Positions 7,591 to 14,735 of a DNA stretch of 20,490 bases are shown piece after piece. Within the stretch, counting starts at the first letter, position 1. Each line of letters opens with the position of its first letter. Location of the stretch: positions 1-20,490 of the forward strand of contig DBXF01000093.1 in NCBI GenBank assembly GCA_002309295.1, given 5' to 3'. Below the pieces are notes generated by a model. It was not told where the DNA came from and did not search any database. It saw only the letters and a program-made list of their open reading frames with translations. The stretch comes from Bacteroidales bacterium UBA1219. GTDB lineage: Bacteria > Bacteroidota > Bacteroidia > Bacteroidales > P3. Made by a program: the position numbers and the translations under genes.

Positions 7591-8883
7591 TCAGCTGTTG
7601 CTGCCGAATTTCTTGTGTGTCATTATCTCAAGAATCATGTCGTCGGTCTCGTTCATGCCCTCCTTGCCTATCTTGCACACGTTCTGTATCGAGCGGTCGG
7701 TGTCGGCTTCGGAGAGTCCGTCGGTTTCGTCAACCACTTTGGTGTGCAGAGCCAGCTCGGCGGTTACAAATGCCGAGTAGATGCCTGTGGCAACTTTCAG
7801 CGCGCAGCTGGGCTTGGCACCGTCGCAGAGCATTCCCGTAAGGGTGTTTATCATGTTTTTGATGGCGAAGGTTATCTGCCTGTAGTCGCCGCCCTGCATA
7901 TAAGTCAATGCCGAAGTCACGCCAATGGAGGCGTTCACCACACCGCATAGTGCCGAAAGACGTCCGATACCGTGTTTCACGTAAATCGACATCAGATGAC
8001 TCATTATCAGTCCGCGGGTGATTGTCTCTTCCGAACAGTTTTTCAACTTGCCGTACTCGTAAACGGGAATGGTGCAGGCTATGCCTTGGTTGCCGCTGCC
8101 CGAGTTGCTGAACACAGGCACCGTACAGCCGTCCATACGCGCGTCGGAGGCGGCGACGGTCTTTGCCACGGTGGTATGCACCACGTCGCCGTTGGCCATG
8201 TTCATCAGCAGTTTGCCTGTGGTGAGGCCGTAGTCGCCAGCAAGTCCACGGTCGGAGGCCGACATGTTGTATTTCACGGTATCGTTGATAAACGAAATCT
8301 CGTCCAAGGGTGCCGTGGTGGCGAAATCGTACACCTTGCGTGCCGAAAGTTCCACTTCACAGTCGTTGTCGCTGTCGCTGGAGGCTACGGGCTTATGCTC
8401 GTACAGCACTTCGCCGTTTTTCGACACATGCACAAAGCAGGTGTGCTGTCCTGCAATGATAGCCGTAGCGGTGTCGTTGCCTTTGGCACACACGCATTCG
8501 ATATACAGCTTGTCGCAGTTGTCCTTGACGGAGATCTCGATGTCGTCGCGATGCTGTTCGAGCCATTGCTTGGAGACCTCAATCTCGTCCGCACCCATGT
8601 CGAGCACTTCGAGTTTGCGTTCCGATTTACCTTTAGTAACGCCCATTGCCACAGCCACCGGCAGACCTATCATGCCCGTACCGGGGATTCCCACGCCCAT
8701 GGCGTTTTTGAAGACATTCTTGCTGAGATAAAGCTGCACTTTGTCGGGCTGGGTGCCGAGGGTCTCGCGTGCCTTTGCCGCAGCCAGGGCCACAGCGACA
8801 GGTTCGGTGCATCCTGTTGCCAGAACCACCTCGCGATGCATCAGAGCTATTATTTTCTGTCTTTCCGCGGTATCCAAACCCAT
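7591..8883 (-). CDS. L-cysteine desulfidase / serine dehydratase alpha-like protein (UPF0597 family)
   Basis: This 430-residue cytosolic protein resembles the YhaM/CyuA family and archaeal L-cysteine desulfidase, oxygen-sensitive Fe-S enzymes that release sulfide, ammonia and pyruvate from cysteine. The N-terminal VVLATGCTEPVAVALAAAK (19-37) holds the conserved Cys25. GIPGTGMIGLPVA (65-77) and SGSGNQGIACTIPV (261-274) are family blocks. The C-terminal SALCGVVNASIG (310-321) and GMLCDGAKPSCALK (350-363) resemble the iron-sulfur region of L-serine dehydratase alpha. Cys25, Cys313, Cys353 and Cys360 are candidate cluster ligands by analogy only. The substrate could be cysteine or serine. The start lies 13 bases after the deoxyhypusine synthase-like gene, so the two are one transcription unit. 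Confidence 0.85.
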   Translation of the reverse strand: MGLDTAERQKIIALMHREVVLATGCTEPVAVALAAAKARETLGTQPDKVQLYLSKNVFKNAMGVGIPGTGMIGLPVAVAMGVTKGKSERKLEVLDMGADEIEVSKQWLEQHRDDIEISVKDNCDKLYIECVCAKGNDTATAIIAGQHTCFVHVSKNGEVLYEHKPVASSDSDNDCEVELSARKVYDFATTAPLDEISFINDTVKYNMSASDRGLAGDYGLTTGKLLMNMANGDVVHTTVAKTVAASDARMDGCTVPVFSNSGSGNQGIACTIPVYEYGKLKNCSEETITRGLIMSHLMSIYVKHGIGRLSALCGVVNASIGVTSALTYMQGGDYRQITFAIKNMINTLTGMLCDGAKPSCALKVATGIYSAFVTAELALHTKVVDETDGLSEADTDRSIQNVCKIGKEGMNETDDMILEIMTHKKFGSNS

Positions 8884-8896
8884 AGTGCGTTATGCT

Positions 8897-9934
8897 TTAT
8901 TTGTTGTATATTTTCTGCCAGTTTTTGTATTCGCGGTTTTTCCAGTCGCCGTTGTGGTATACGTAGGATGCTATCAGCGGTATCACTGTGGTGCCTTCGG
9001 CGTAAACCATCTGCTGCAGCTTTTCGCTGACTTTGCCCCACGATCCGGCCTCGAGCAGTGTCGAAGACGAGCAGGCACCGTCGCGGACGTCGGCAACGGT
9101 TATCTGGATGGCATATTTATGCATTGGCACGTCGTAGCCGAGGATTTCGGCGCAAACCACGGTGTCCTGTGCGAAGTTCTTGGGAGTGCCGCCGCCAACC
9201 ATGAACAGTCCTGTTTCGGGGGCTGCCATCTTGATTTCGGTGAGTTCCACAAAGTCGCGCACGGAGTCGATGGAGACGTATTTCTCGCCTTTGTGTGTGC
9301 GTTCCCACTGGTGTTTGCCAATGCCGAAACCGGCGGAGGAATCGCTGAAAGCGGGGCAGAAAATAGGCACGCCGCATTCGTAGCAAGTCTGTATGAGGCT
9401 GTCCTTTTTCACGGCACGACCGTCGTGCAGCCATTTGCCGAGCTCGTGGATGAACTCACGCGAGGAATAAGGACGGGGCTCCAGCATATTGGAGAGCTCG
9501 TAGGTAGCGTTGTCGCAAGCCTGAAGCTCTTCCTCGTCGATATATGTATCGTAGATGCGGTCGATGTAAAGTTCGCGGAGAGTGGTGTCTGGAATGACGT
9601 TCTCTTTCTCGCCGATATAGTGTTTGAAACCGAGGGCTTCGAAGAGGTCCATGTCGATGATGGAAGCGCCGGTGGAAACCACCACGTCGACCATTTTGTT
9701 GCGGACCATGTCCACATACACCTGCATACATCCTGCGGCCGAAGTGGAGCCGGCTATGGTAAGGATGTTGGTGCAGTCCTTTTCGGCTATCATCTGCATA
9801 AAAATGTCGGCGGCGCGGGCTGTGTCGCGCGAAGTGAACGACATATTACGCATAGCGTCTATCAATTGTGTCGAATCGTAACTTTTAATGTCGATATGTT
9901 TCACGACATCTTTCAGTAAATCTCTCTTTTCCAT
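8897..9934 (-). CDS. Deoxyhypusine synthase-like NAD-dependent enzyme
   Basis: This 345-residue protein is a member of the deoxyhypusine synthase family, which moves a butylamine group from spermidine using NAD. The motifs are SFTSRDTARAA (32-42), AGSTSAAGCM (61-70), VSTGASIIDMDLFEA (86-100), PAFSDSSAGFGIG (194-206), GGGTPKNF (247-254) and EAGSWGK (295-301). Lys301 aligns with the catalytic Lys329 of human deoxyhypusine synthase (SWGK). Most bacteria lack eIF5A, the substrate of the eukaryotic enzyme. A role in polyamine synthesis (spermidine or homospermidine formation with a small-molecule acceptor) is therefore more likely. That is inference from family knowledge; the substrate cannot be read from the sequence. 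It has its own promoter at 9971-10004 and is the first gene of the block running leftwards. Confidence 0.85.
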   Translation of the reverse strand: MEKRDLLKDVVKHIDIKSYDSTQLIDAMRNMSFTSRDTARAADIFMQMIAEKDCTNILTIAGSTSAAGCMQVYVDMVRNKMVDVVVSTGASIIDMDLFEALGFKHYIGEKENVIPDTTLRELYIDRIYDTYIDEEELQACDNATYELSNMLEPRPYSSREFIHELGKWLHDGRAVKKDSLIQTCYECGVPIFCPAFSDSSAGFGIGKHQWERTHKGEKYVSIDSVRDFVELTEIKMAAPETGLFMVGGGTPKNFAQDTVVCAEILGYDVPMHKYAIQITVADVRDGACSSSTLLEAGSWGKVSEKLQQMVYAEGTTVIPLIASYVYHNGDWKNREYKNWQKIYNK

Positions 9935-9970
9935 TTATTTACGTATTATTTATTGATAACAGAGTTTGCA

Positions 9971-10004
9971 CAAATATACGCTTTTTTTTTGACATTTTTG
10001 CAAT
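9971..10004 (-). promoter_or_regulatory. Promoter of the deoxyhypusine synthase-like gene block
   Basis: On the - strand TATATTTG (9978-9971) matches the Bacteroidetes -7 box TAnnTTTG exactly. TTG at 10003-10001 lies 22 bases upstream as a -33 element. The predicted transcription start is about 30 bases before the ATG at 9934. The -33 element lies just beyond the T tract of the terminator of the preceding gene. Confidence 0.55.
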
Positions 10005-10044
10005 AAAAAAAGCCTGCTACAAAAAACATTTTTGTGCAGGCTTT
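10005..10044 (-). terminator. Rho-independent terminator of the sigma/CTD membrane protein unit
   Basis: AAAGCCTGC (10009-10017) pairs with GCAGGCTTT (10036-10044). The stem continues, after one unpaired T, through ACAAAAA / TTTTTGT around an ACA loop. Read leftwards the hairpin is followed by a run of seven T. It lies about 33 bases past the stop of the gene at 10078 and insulates the next block. Confidence 0.85.
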
Positions 10045-10077
10045 AATTCTAATTGTTATACAATGATTTGCTATTTC

Positions 10078-10983
10078 CTACCTAACAATTGTCACAGAAC
10101 CTCTTTGGACTTTCTTGTCACCCGTGTTTGTGGTGTAGTAGAGCACGTAGGCGTAGGCTCCCATGGACTGTACGCGGCCTTTGTATTTGCCGTCCCAGCA
10201 CTCGGTTATAGTTTTGGAATGATACACCTGCAAACCGTTGCGTGTGAATATGCTCAGTTCGTAACTTTTCAGCAATTCGGGGTGGTTGCACACCACGCAG
10301 AACCTGTTGTTGTCCGACTGGTCGGGGGCTATGGCTGTGGGCATAACAAATTTCACTGTTTCTTCCGGAGTAGGAGGAGTTACTGTGTCGGGGTTAGTGC
10401 CGGCCCTCATTTTATTGTTGTTAGCCGGTTGCACTGGCTGAGTCTGTGCAGTAGTGGCAGTGGTTGTTGCAGCGACCGTGGTACTTGCAACAGTATTGGC
10501 AACTTTTTGGGGCTGCTCTGCAACAGTTGTCGGAGTTACATACTTTTCAGCATTGGCGGCGACGGTACTCTTTTCGGGAGTCGTTAAGTTGGCTTGAGGA
10601 GCCATCTCTGGGGTGGCAGTAACTGTTTCGGTATTTTTTTTGCTTTCGGGCACCTTGGCGACAGCCTTGGCAGACTGTTGTTCTTCTTTGGCATGAAAGA
10701 TCTCCGCATCGGTGGCAACCTCATTGGCAGGTGTTGCCGATACAGTTTCCATCGTTGTAGCCTGTGCCACTTGGACATCGGCTTGGGACGGGGTGTTGTT
10801 TGAATTGTTCAAAAGGATAAAGGCGGCAACGCCACCGGCAACGAGCAAGGATGCGGCAACGCCGATTTTTCTTGCTTTCACAACGGCGTTGTGGCGCTTC
10901 ACATCCGACATCACTTTTTCCCACATCTCAGGTGCCGGTTGCTCCTCGTAGTTTTCAAACATGTTTTTAAAAAAGTTACTCAT
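10078..10983 (-). CDS. Single-pass membrane protein with T9SS type-B-like C-terminal domain; putative anti-sigma partner
   Basis: This 301-residue protein has three parts. Residues 1-39 are cytosolic (NYEEQPAPEMWEKVMSDVK), like the short N-termini of Bacteroidetes membrane anti-sigma-type proteins. One transmembrane helix lies at about 40-58 with no cleavable signal. The long linker at 61-208 is rich in Thr, Ala, Val, Pro and Gln. The last ~90 residues match the gliding-motility/T9SS type B C-terminal domain pattern: FVMPTAIAPDQSDNNRF (212-228), LSIFTRNGLQVYHS (243-256, in place of the usual IYNRWG), ECWDGKYKGR, MGAYAYVLYY and a final GSVTIVR. It lies directly downstream of an ECF sigma gene, where anti-sigma factors are usual, although 211 bases separate them. 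Anti-sigma function is inferred. The C-terminal domain would sit in the periplasm tethered to the inner membrane, an odd place for a secretion signal. Confidence 0.7.
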   Translation of the reverse strand: MSNFFKNMFENYEEQPAPEMWEKVMSDVKRHNAVVKARKIGVAASLLVAGGVAAFILLNNSNNTPSQADVQVAQATTMETVSATPANEVATDAEIFHAKEEQQSAKAVAKVPESKKNTETVTATPEMAPQANLTTPEKSTVAANAEKYVTPTTVAEQPQKVANTVASTTVAATTTATTAQTQPVQPANNNKMRAGTNPDTVTPPTPEETVKFVMPTAIAPDQSDNNRFCVVCNHPELLKSYELSIFTRNGLQVYHSKTITECWDGKYKGRVQSMGAYAYVLYYTTNTGDKKVQRGSVTIVR

Positions 10984-11028
10984 ATCTTTTATCTTTTTTA
11001 AATGACTTTTTCATCAATAAAATACACA

Positions 11029-11063
11029 AAAACCTAGAAACAAGACTGTTAGATGACGCAAAA
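11029..11063 (-). promoter_or_regulatory. Possible promoter of the CTD membrane protein gene
   Basis: On the - strand TTTTG (11063-11059) and TAGGTTTT (11036-11029) are separated by 22 bases. The second box differs from TAnnTTTG at its last base only. The 211-base gap (10984-11194) between the sigma gene and this gene otherwise holds AT-rich DNA with no clear hairpin. Confidence 0.3.
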
Positions 11064-11194
11064 CGCGCTAACGCACAAGTCCTCTTCTTTGGCTTGACTT
11101 CTTGTAGACACGTTCACGCTCATTTTGTTACACATTTTCTTATTTTTTTGTTTGTATAAATTATTTTCTGTTTTTATTATTTTTTTTCGTTTTA

Positions 11195-11734
11195 TTATTC
11201 ATAATGATTCTCCAGCCTTTTCCGCAACATGTTTTTGGCACGGGCCAGACACACGCGGGCGTAGCTTTCGGTCATGCTCATGGCGTCGGCGATTTCGTTA
11301 TAGTCGTAGCCTTCCACCTCGCGCATGTTGAAAATAGTGCGGTACATATCGGGCAGCGACTCGATAGCCTTGAGCAGTTCGCTCACGGTGAAACCAGCAT
11401 ACACATCGTCGTCGCTTTGGGTATCGTTGAGGATTTCCATGTTATCCTCAGCACATTTTTTACTTACCACGCTGGCTCGCAATGCGTTAAGGGCAGTGTG
11501 CACCATTATTGTACGCATCCATGTAAAAATGGAGCTGTTGCCCTTGAAAGAGTCGATTTTTGTAAGAACTTTCACAAATCCGTCGTGGAACACGTCTTCA
11601 GCAGCGGCCTGCGAACCCATATAACGGCGACATACGGCAAGCATCTTTGGCGCATACAACTCATAGAGTTTCTTCTGTGCCAAAGGATCCTGCTTCTTGC
11701 AAGCCTTGATGAGTTCAATTTCCTCGGCGGTCAT
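11195..11734 (-). CDS. ECF-type RNA polymerase sigma factor
   Basis: This 179-residue sigma-70 family protein of the extracytoplasmic-function class directs RNA polymerase to a specific promoter set. Region 2 covers about 14-86: KKLYELYAPKMLAVCRRY, AEDVFHDGFVKVL (45-57) and SIFTWMRTIMVHTALNALR (68-86). Region 4 covers about 118-175, with LPDMYRTIFNMREVEGYDYNEIA containing the -35 recognition helix-turn-helix, followed by ARAKNMLRKRL. There is no region 3 or C-terminal extension. It starts 51 bases after the second M6 protease gene with no terminator between, so read-through from the protease gene is possible. A membrane protein that may be its regulator follows downstream. Its target genes are unknown. 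Confidence 0.9.
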   Translation of the reverse strand: MTAEEIELIKACKKQDPLAQKKLYELYAPKMLAVCRRYMGSQAAAEDVFHDGFVKVLTKIDSFKGNSSIFTWMRTIMVHTALNALRASVVSKKCAEDNMEILNDTQSDDDVYAGFTVSELLKAIESLPDMYRTIFNMREVEGYDYNEIADAMSMTESYARVCLARAKNMLRKRLENHYE

Positions 11735-11785
11735 AGATATGTGTATATTAAAATATTGACACTCAAAACTTTTATTTGCTACAAA

Positions 11786-14656
11786 TTACTTTGCTACTAC
11801 AATTTTCTTTGTTGCCCTGATTTTGTCGCCCACAACTTTTATATAATACACTCCGTTGTTGAAAATCGACAGATCCAGTTGTACCGGTGTTTCGGCTGTC
11901 ATCATTCCTTTGGCGAGGAGTCGTCCAGCCATGTCATACAAGAAATAGTCGGCGGCACCGGCGTTGGATAAAGTAAGGTTTATGATATCCGATGCTGGAT
12001 TGGGGTAAACCGAAAAATCCTGGTCATCGGCCGCAGCGATAGAGAGTCTCTCCGAGAAGGTGACATAAAGCACGTGCGGAGCGGTAACATTGTTAATTGT
12101 AAACGGATTTGTCCTGTGCTGCAGTTGGTAGTCGACATAAATTTCATTGATTTGGTAACCATTGTCGGGCACTATGTCGAAAGTGATGCTTTCGCCGTCG
12201 GGCACAGCCACGCTGTTTTGGGCGTTGCCCGGCGACACAGTACCGTGGCCGTCGGTAGTTACGGAAATAAGATGTACGTTCACCACCTTGATATTGTCCA
12301 CAGAAAGCGTCTGTCCGCCATAACGTCCGTCGAGGGCAATAAGATAGTCGTTTGATGTGTTAGGCAACGGTATGGAGAAATGCTGCCATGTGGGTATGTC
12401 GTTGAAGAACATGCGCAAGGTCTGCCATTGGTACATGTCGGCGGTGCGGTATTTTACCACAAGGGTGTCGATACGAGGCACTATAGTGGAGTCGTTAATA
12501 GTGTCGTAACGTAAAGCATTGCGCACGTCGAGGAGCAGGACGAGGTTGCTGTTGCCCTCGAGGTTGAGCGGGGATATCCTCATCTGCGCCGAGCCCGATG
12601 TTACAGTTGTGCCTGTGTCGGCCATCAGCGACATGAAAGCGTTGTAACCTTCGTATTCTTTCTGCCACGACACACCGCCCTGATTGTCGAACTGCCAGCA
12701 GTCAAGTGTGCCAACGGCGAATTGGAAAGTCTCGCTATATGGGAACAGATGGTTGGCACACAGTGTGGTGGCGCTGCAGGCAAGTCCCGATGTGTAAGTA
12801 GAGTCGTTGAGCATAGAGTATAAGCGGAAGTAGTAAGTTGTATGCGGCTGTAAATCCGAGCAAAGGGTGTGAATATCAAACAATTTGTATGCTATCACTT
12901 TTTCGCCTGTGGCAAGAGTGTCGCCGACGGCGTAAACCTTATTCTGTGGTGTGGTGAAGTTGTTGGTGTCGTTTACCACAATCATCACCTCCTGACCGCC
13001 GAAGGGAGTCCACGACAGCTGTATTTTGCTTCCGCTGATGCCTTCGCCGCTGAATGCCGACGCTTCGGGAGTGCAGCCGTTTTTGTAAACAAACGATACG
13101 GTATTGTCATAAGTGTTTTCGCCAATGTAGGTAAGATAATGGCCCGAATTGGCGCCTGCCCACGATATCAGTGCCGGCGTGGTGGTGTCGTTGAGGATAT
13201 GTGAGTGGGTGGTGCCGGGAAATGGGGTATTGCCGTTGTCAACGCCAGTGTATGTATTAACCGGACCTGTGGGGATGCGGTTGTGCGATGCTGCGGAGAC
13301 AACATAAAATTTCTGAGGGTGTGTGGCATTTACCGCGCCTCCCATCATAAGGTCGGCGTGGGCGTGATACACTATCATTCCATGGCCGAGCAGTCCGCGG
13401 TCGAAGTTTATCAGCTGACGGTTTTCGATAACATAGTATTCGCCCGGCGTGGTGGTATTTAATTTGTAGAACGACGACGAATCGGTGCTAGCAGGCAGCA
13501 AAGTATAACAGATAGGCGAGGAGATAGTTTTTAAGGTTGTCCATTTATATATTTCGCTCTTTGTGTAGGGATTGTGGTGTGCAGGAGAAGCGCCGCCCAT
13601 ATTCCAACTGCCACTGGCCATTATGTCCCACTTGCCCGTGCCAGGGAATTGTCCGTTAGAGCCTTCGTAGTCGGTGTCGTAGAAATCGGGGGCACCGAAC
13701 ACATGGCCTATTTCGTGGCAGATAACGCCAATTTTAGTGAGTGTGTTGCCATACGAGCCTCCGAACTCCGGTGAGCATGAATAGGTATTTATGGTGGTGT
13801 TGTTCTGAGTTATGGGATTGAACAGATTCCATTTGTGCGACCATATGCAGTCGGCGCCGCCGCCGGCTTCCTCGCCGTATCCGGCAAAAAGGATATGCAC
13901 ACAGTCGACAATGCCGTCGCCGTCGTTGTCGTAATCGGAGAAATCAATATGCGGCGCTGCGGCCATTATTGCTTCGGTGGCAAAAGCCTGATAGCCCATG
14001 CTTTGGTTGTCGTTGCGTCCATAGTAACCGGCATTGCTGTCGCACACGTAGGGTCCCATCACATCGGCGGTGAGGTTGAGTTGTCCGTAAGAGTTTTCGT
14101 AATAAAAATCGTGGACACTGCCGTAATTGCCCATTAGCGTATAATTCACCTCGTTGAACAAAGCCTTTACCATAGGACGGAGCATGGTGAAACGTAAGTC
14201 CTGAAATCCCATGAGGATGACAAGGATTTTTCTGTTGCCGGTAATACCTCCCGCACTTTTCTGCGATTTTGCCGACAAATCGTCCTTAATATCCCAAAGG
14301 GAGAGCAAGGCATTTATCTGCATCTGGCTATAACGCAAATTCTTGGGTGTATTTTCGAGAAAATGTACTACCTGCGGGGTACGGTATTCCACGTCGGTGG
14401 CCACGAAATCGGAAGGCACCATATTACCCATTGCGTCCTTGGTTGCATAAACGAAATATCCGTCGTTGTTGGTTACAAGCGAATATCCGTCGACGGTTTC
14501 GGCCCAGTGCACACGTTCGTCGCCTTTGAGGTAAAGCATAACGGTTGTGCTTTTGTCGGGCTGCATGAATTTTATCAATTCGGGATATGCTATCACGGCT
14601 GTGGCCGATTTGCACACCAGATACAATAATATTGCAAATACAAGTATTTTTTTCAT
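11786..14656 (-). CDS. M6-family secreted metalloprotease with T9SS C-terminal sorting domain (paralog 1)
   Basis: This 956-residue zinc protease is exported by Sec and then T9SS. The ATG at 14656 is chosen because it begins a clean signal peptide (KKILVFAILLYL, cut after SATA at about 20). The frame is open to 14734, but that segment is hydrophilic and covers a terminator. Order: prodomain (about 21-140); catalytic domain with HDFYYENSYGQ (182-192), DYDNDGDGIVD (241-251, calcium-loop-like), zinc motif HEIGHVFGAPD (His314, Glu315, His318, Asp324) and Met-turn WDIMASGSW (Met346); a fibronectin-III-like domain (531-632); a jelly-roll/MAM-like domain (636-795); an InlB-type bacterial repeat (796-868); and a type A sorting domain (VYPNPASD to KKIVVAK, 878-956). 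Surface attachment or release after removal of the sorting domain is expected. Compared with paralog 2 it has the extra 70-residue repeat. Confidence 0.9.
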   Translation of the reverse strand: MKKILVFAILLYLVCKSATAVIAYPELIKFMQPDKSTTVMLYLKGDERVHWAETVDGYSLVTNNDGYFVYATKDAMGNMVPSDFVATDVEYRTPQVVHFLENTPKNLRYSQMQINALLSLWDIKDDLSAKSQKSAGGITGNRKILVILMGFQDLRFTMLRPMVKALFNEVNYTLMGNYGSVHDFYYENSYGQLNLTADVMGPYVCDSNAGYYGRNDNQSMGYQAFATEAIMAAAPHIDFSDYDNDGDGIVDCVHILFAGYGEEAGGGADCIWSHKWNLFNPITQNNTTINTYSCSPEFGGSYGNTLTKIGVICHEIGHVFGAPDFYDTDYEGSNGQFPGTGKWDIMASGSWNMGGASPAHHNPYTKSEIYKWTTLKTISSPICYTLLPASTDSSSFYKLNTTTPGEYYVIENRQLINFDRGLLGHGMIVYHAHADLMMGGAVNATHPQKFYVVSAASHNRIPTGPVNTYTGVDNGNTPFPGTTHSHILNDTTTPALISWAGANSGHYLTYIGENTYDNTVSFVYKNGCTPEASAFSGEGISGSKIQLSWTPFGGQEVMIVVNDTNNFTTPQNKVYAVGDTLATGEKVIAYKLFDIHTLCSDLQPHTTYYFRLYSMLNDSTYTSGLACSATTLCANHLFPYSETFQFAVGTLDCWQFDNQGGVSWQKEYEGYNAFMSLMADTGTTVTSGSAQMRISPLNLEGNSNLVLLLDVRNALRYDTINDSTIVPRIDTLVVKYRTADMYQWQTLRMFFNDIPTWQHFSIPLPNTSNDYLIALDGRYGGQTLSVDNIKVVNVHLISVTTDGHGTVSPGNAQNSVAVPDGESITFDIVPDNGYQINEIYVDYQLQHRTNPFTINNVTAPHVLYVTFSERLSIAAADDQDFSVYPNPASDIINLTLSNAGAADYFLYDMAGRLLAKGMMTAETPVQLDLSIFNNGVYYIKVVGDKIRATKKIVVAK

Positions 14657-14676
14657 GTCTGCGGTTTGTTCTTCAC

Positions 14677-14719
14677 AAAAAAAGGGAAGTGTGTCGCCGT
14701 GGACACATCTTCCCTTTTT
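14677..14719 (-). terminator. Strong terminator between the two M6 protease genes
   Basis: Read leftwards, AAAAAGGGAAG, a short internal mismatch and GTGTC pair with GACAC and CTTCCCTTTTT around a CACGGC loop, followed by a T run. It starts about 17 bases after the stop of the upstream protease gene. It is only 21 bases before the next ATG (14656), leaving no room for a separate promoter for that gene. Confidence 0.85.
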
Positions 14720-14735
14720 GGGATAATGAAGCAAA

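Noticed and set aside
9897..9912. Second parS-like match TGTTTCACGACATC
   Set aside because: Only about 10 of 16 positions match and it lies at the coding start of the deoxyhypusine synthase-like gene.
7972..9919. Long + strand open frames opposite the two enzymes
   Set aside because: They are composition-driven shadows without domain motifs; the - strand proteins have complete conserved motifs.
14657..14734. N-terminal extension of M6 protease paralog 1
   Set aside because: The extension is translated from a terminator hairpin and would bury the signal peptide; the ATG at 14656 starts a normal signal peptide.
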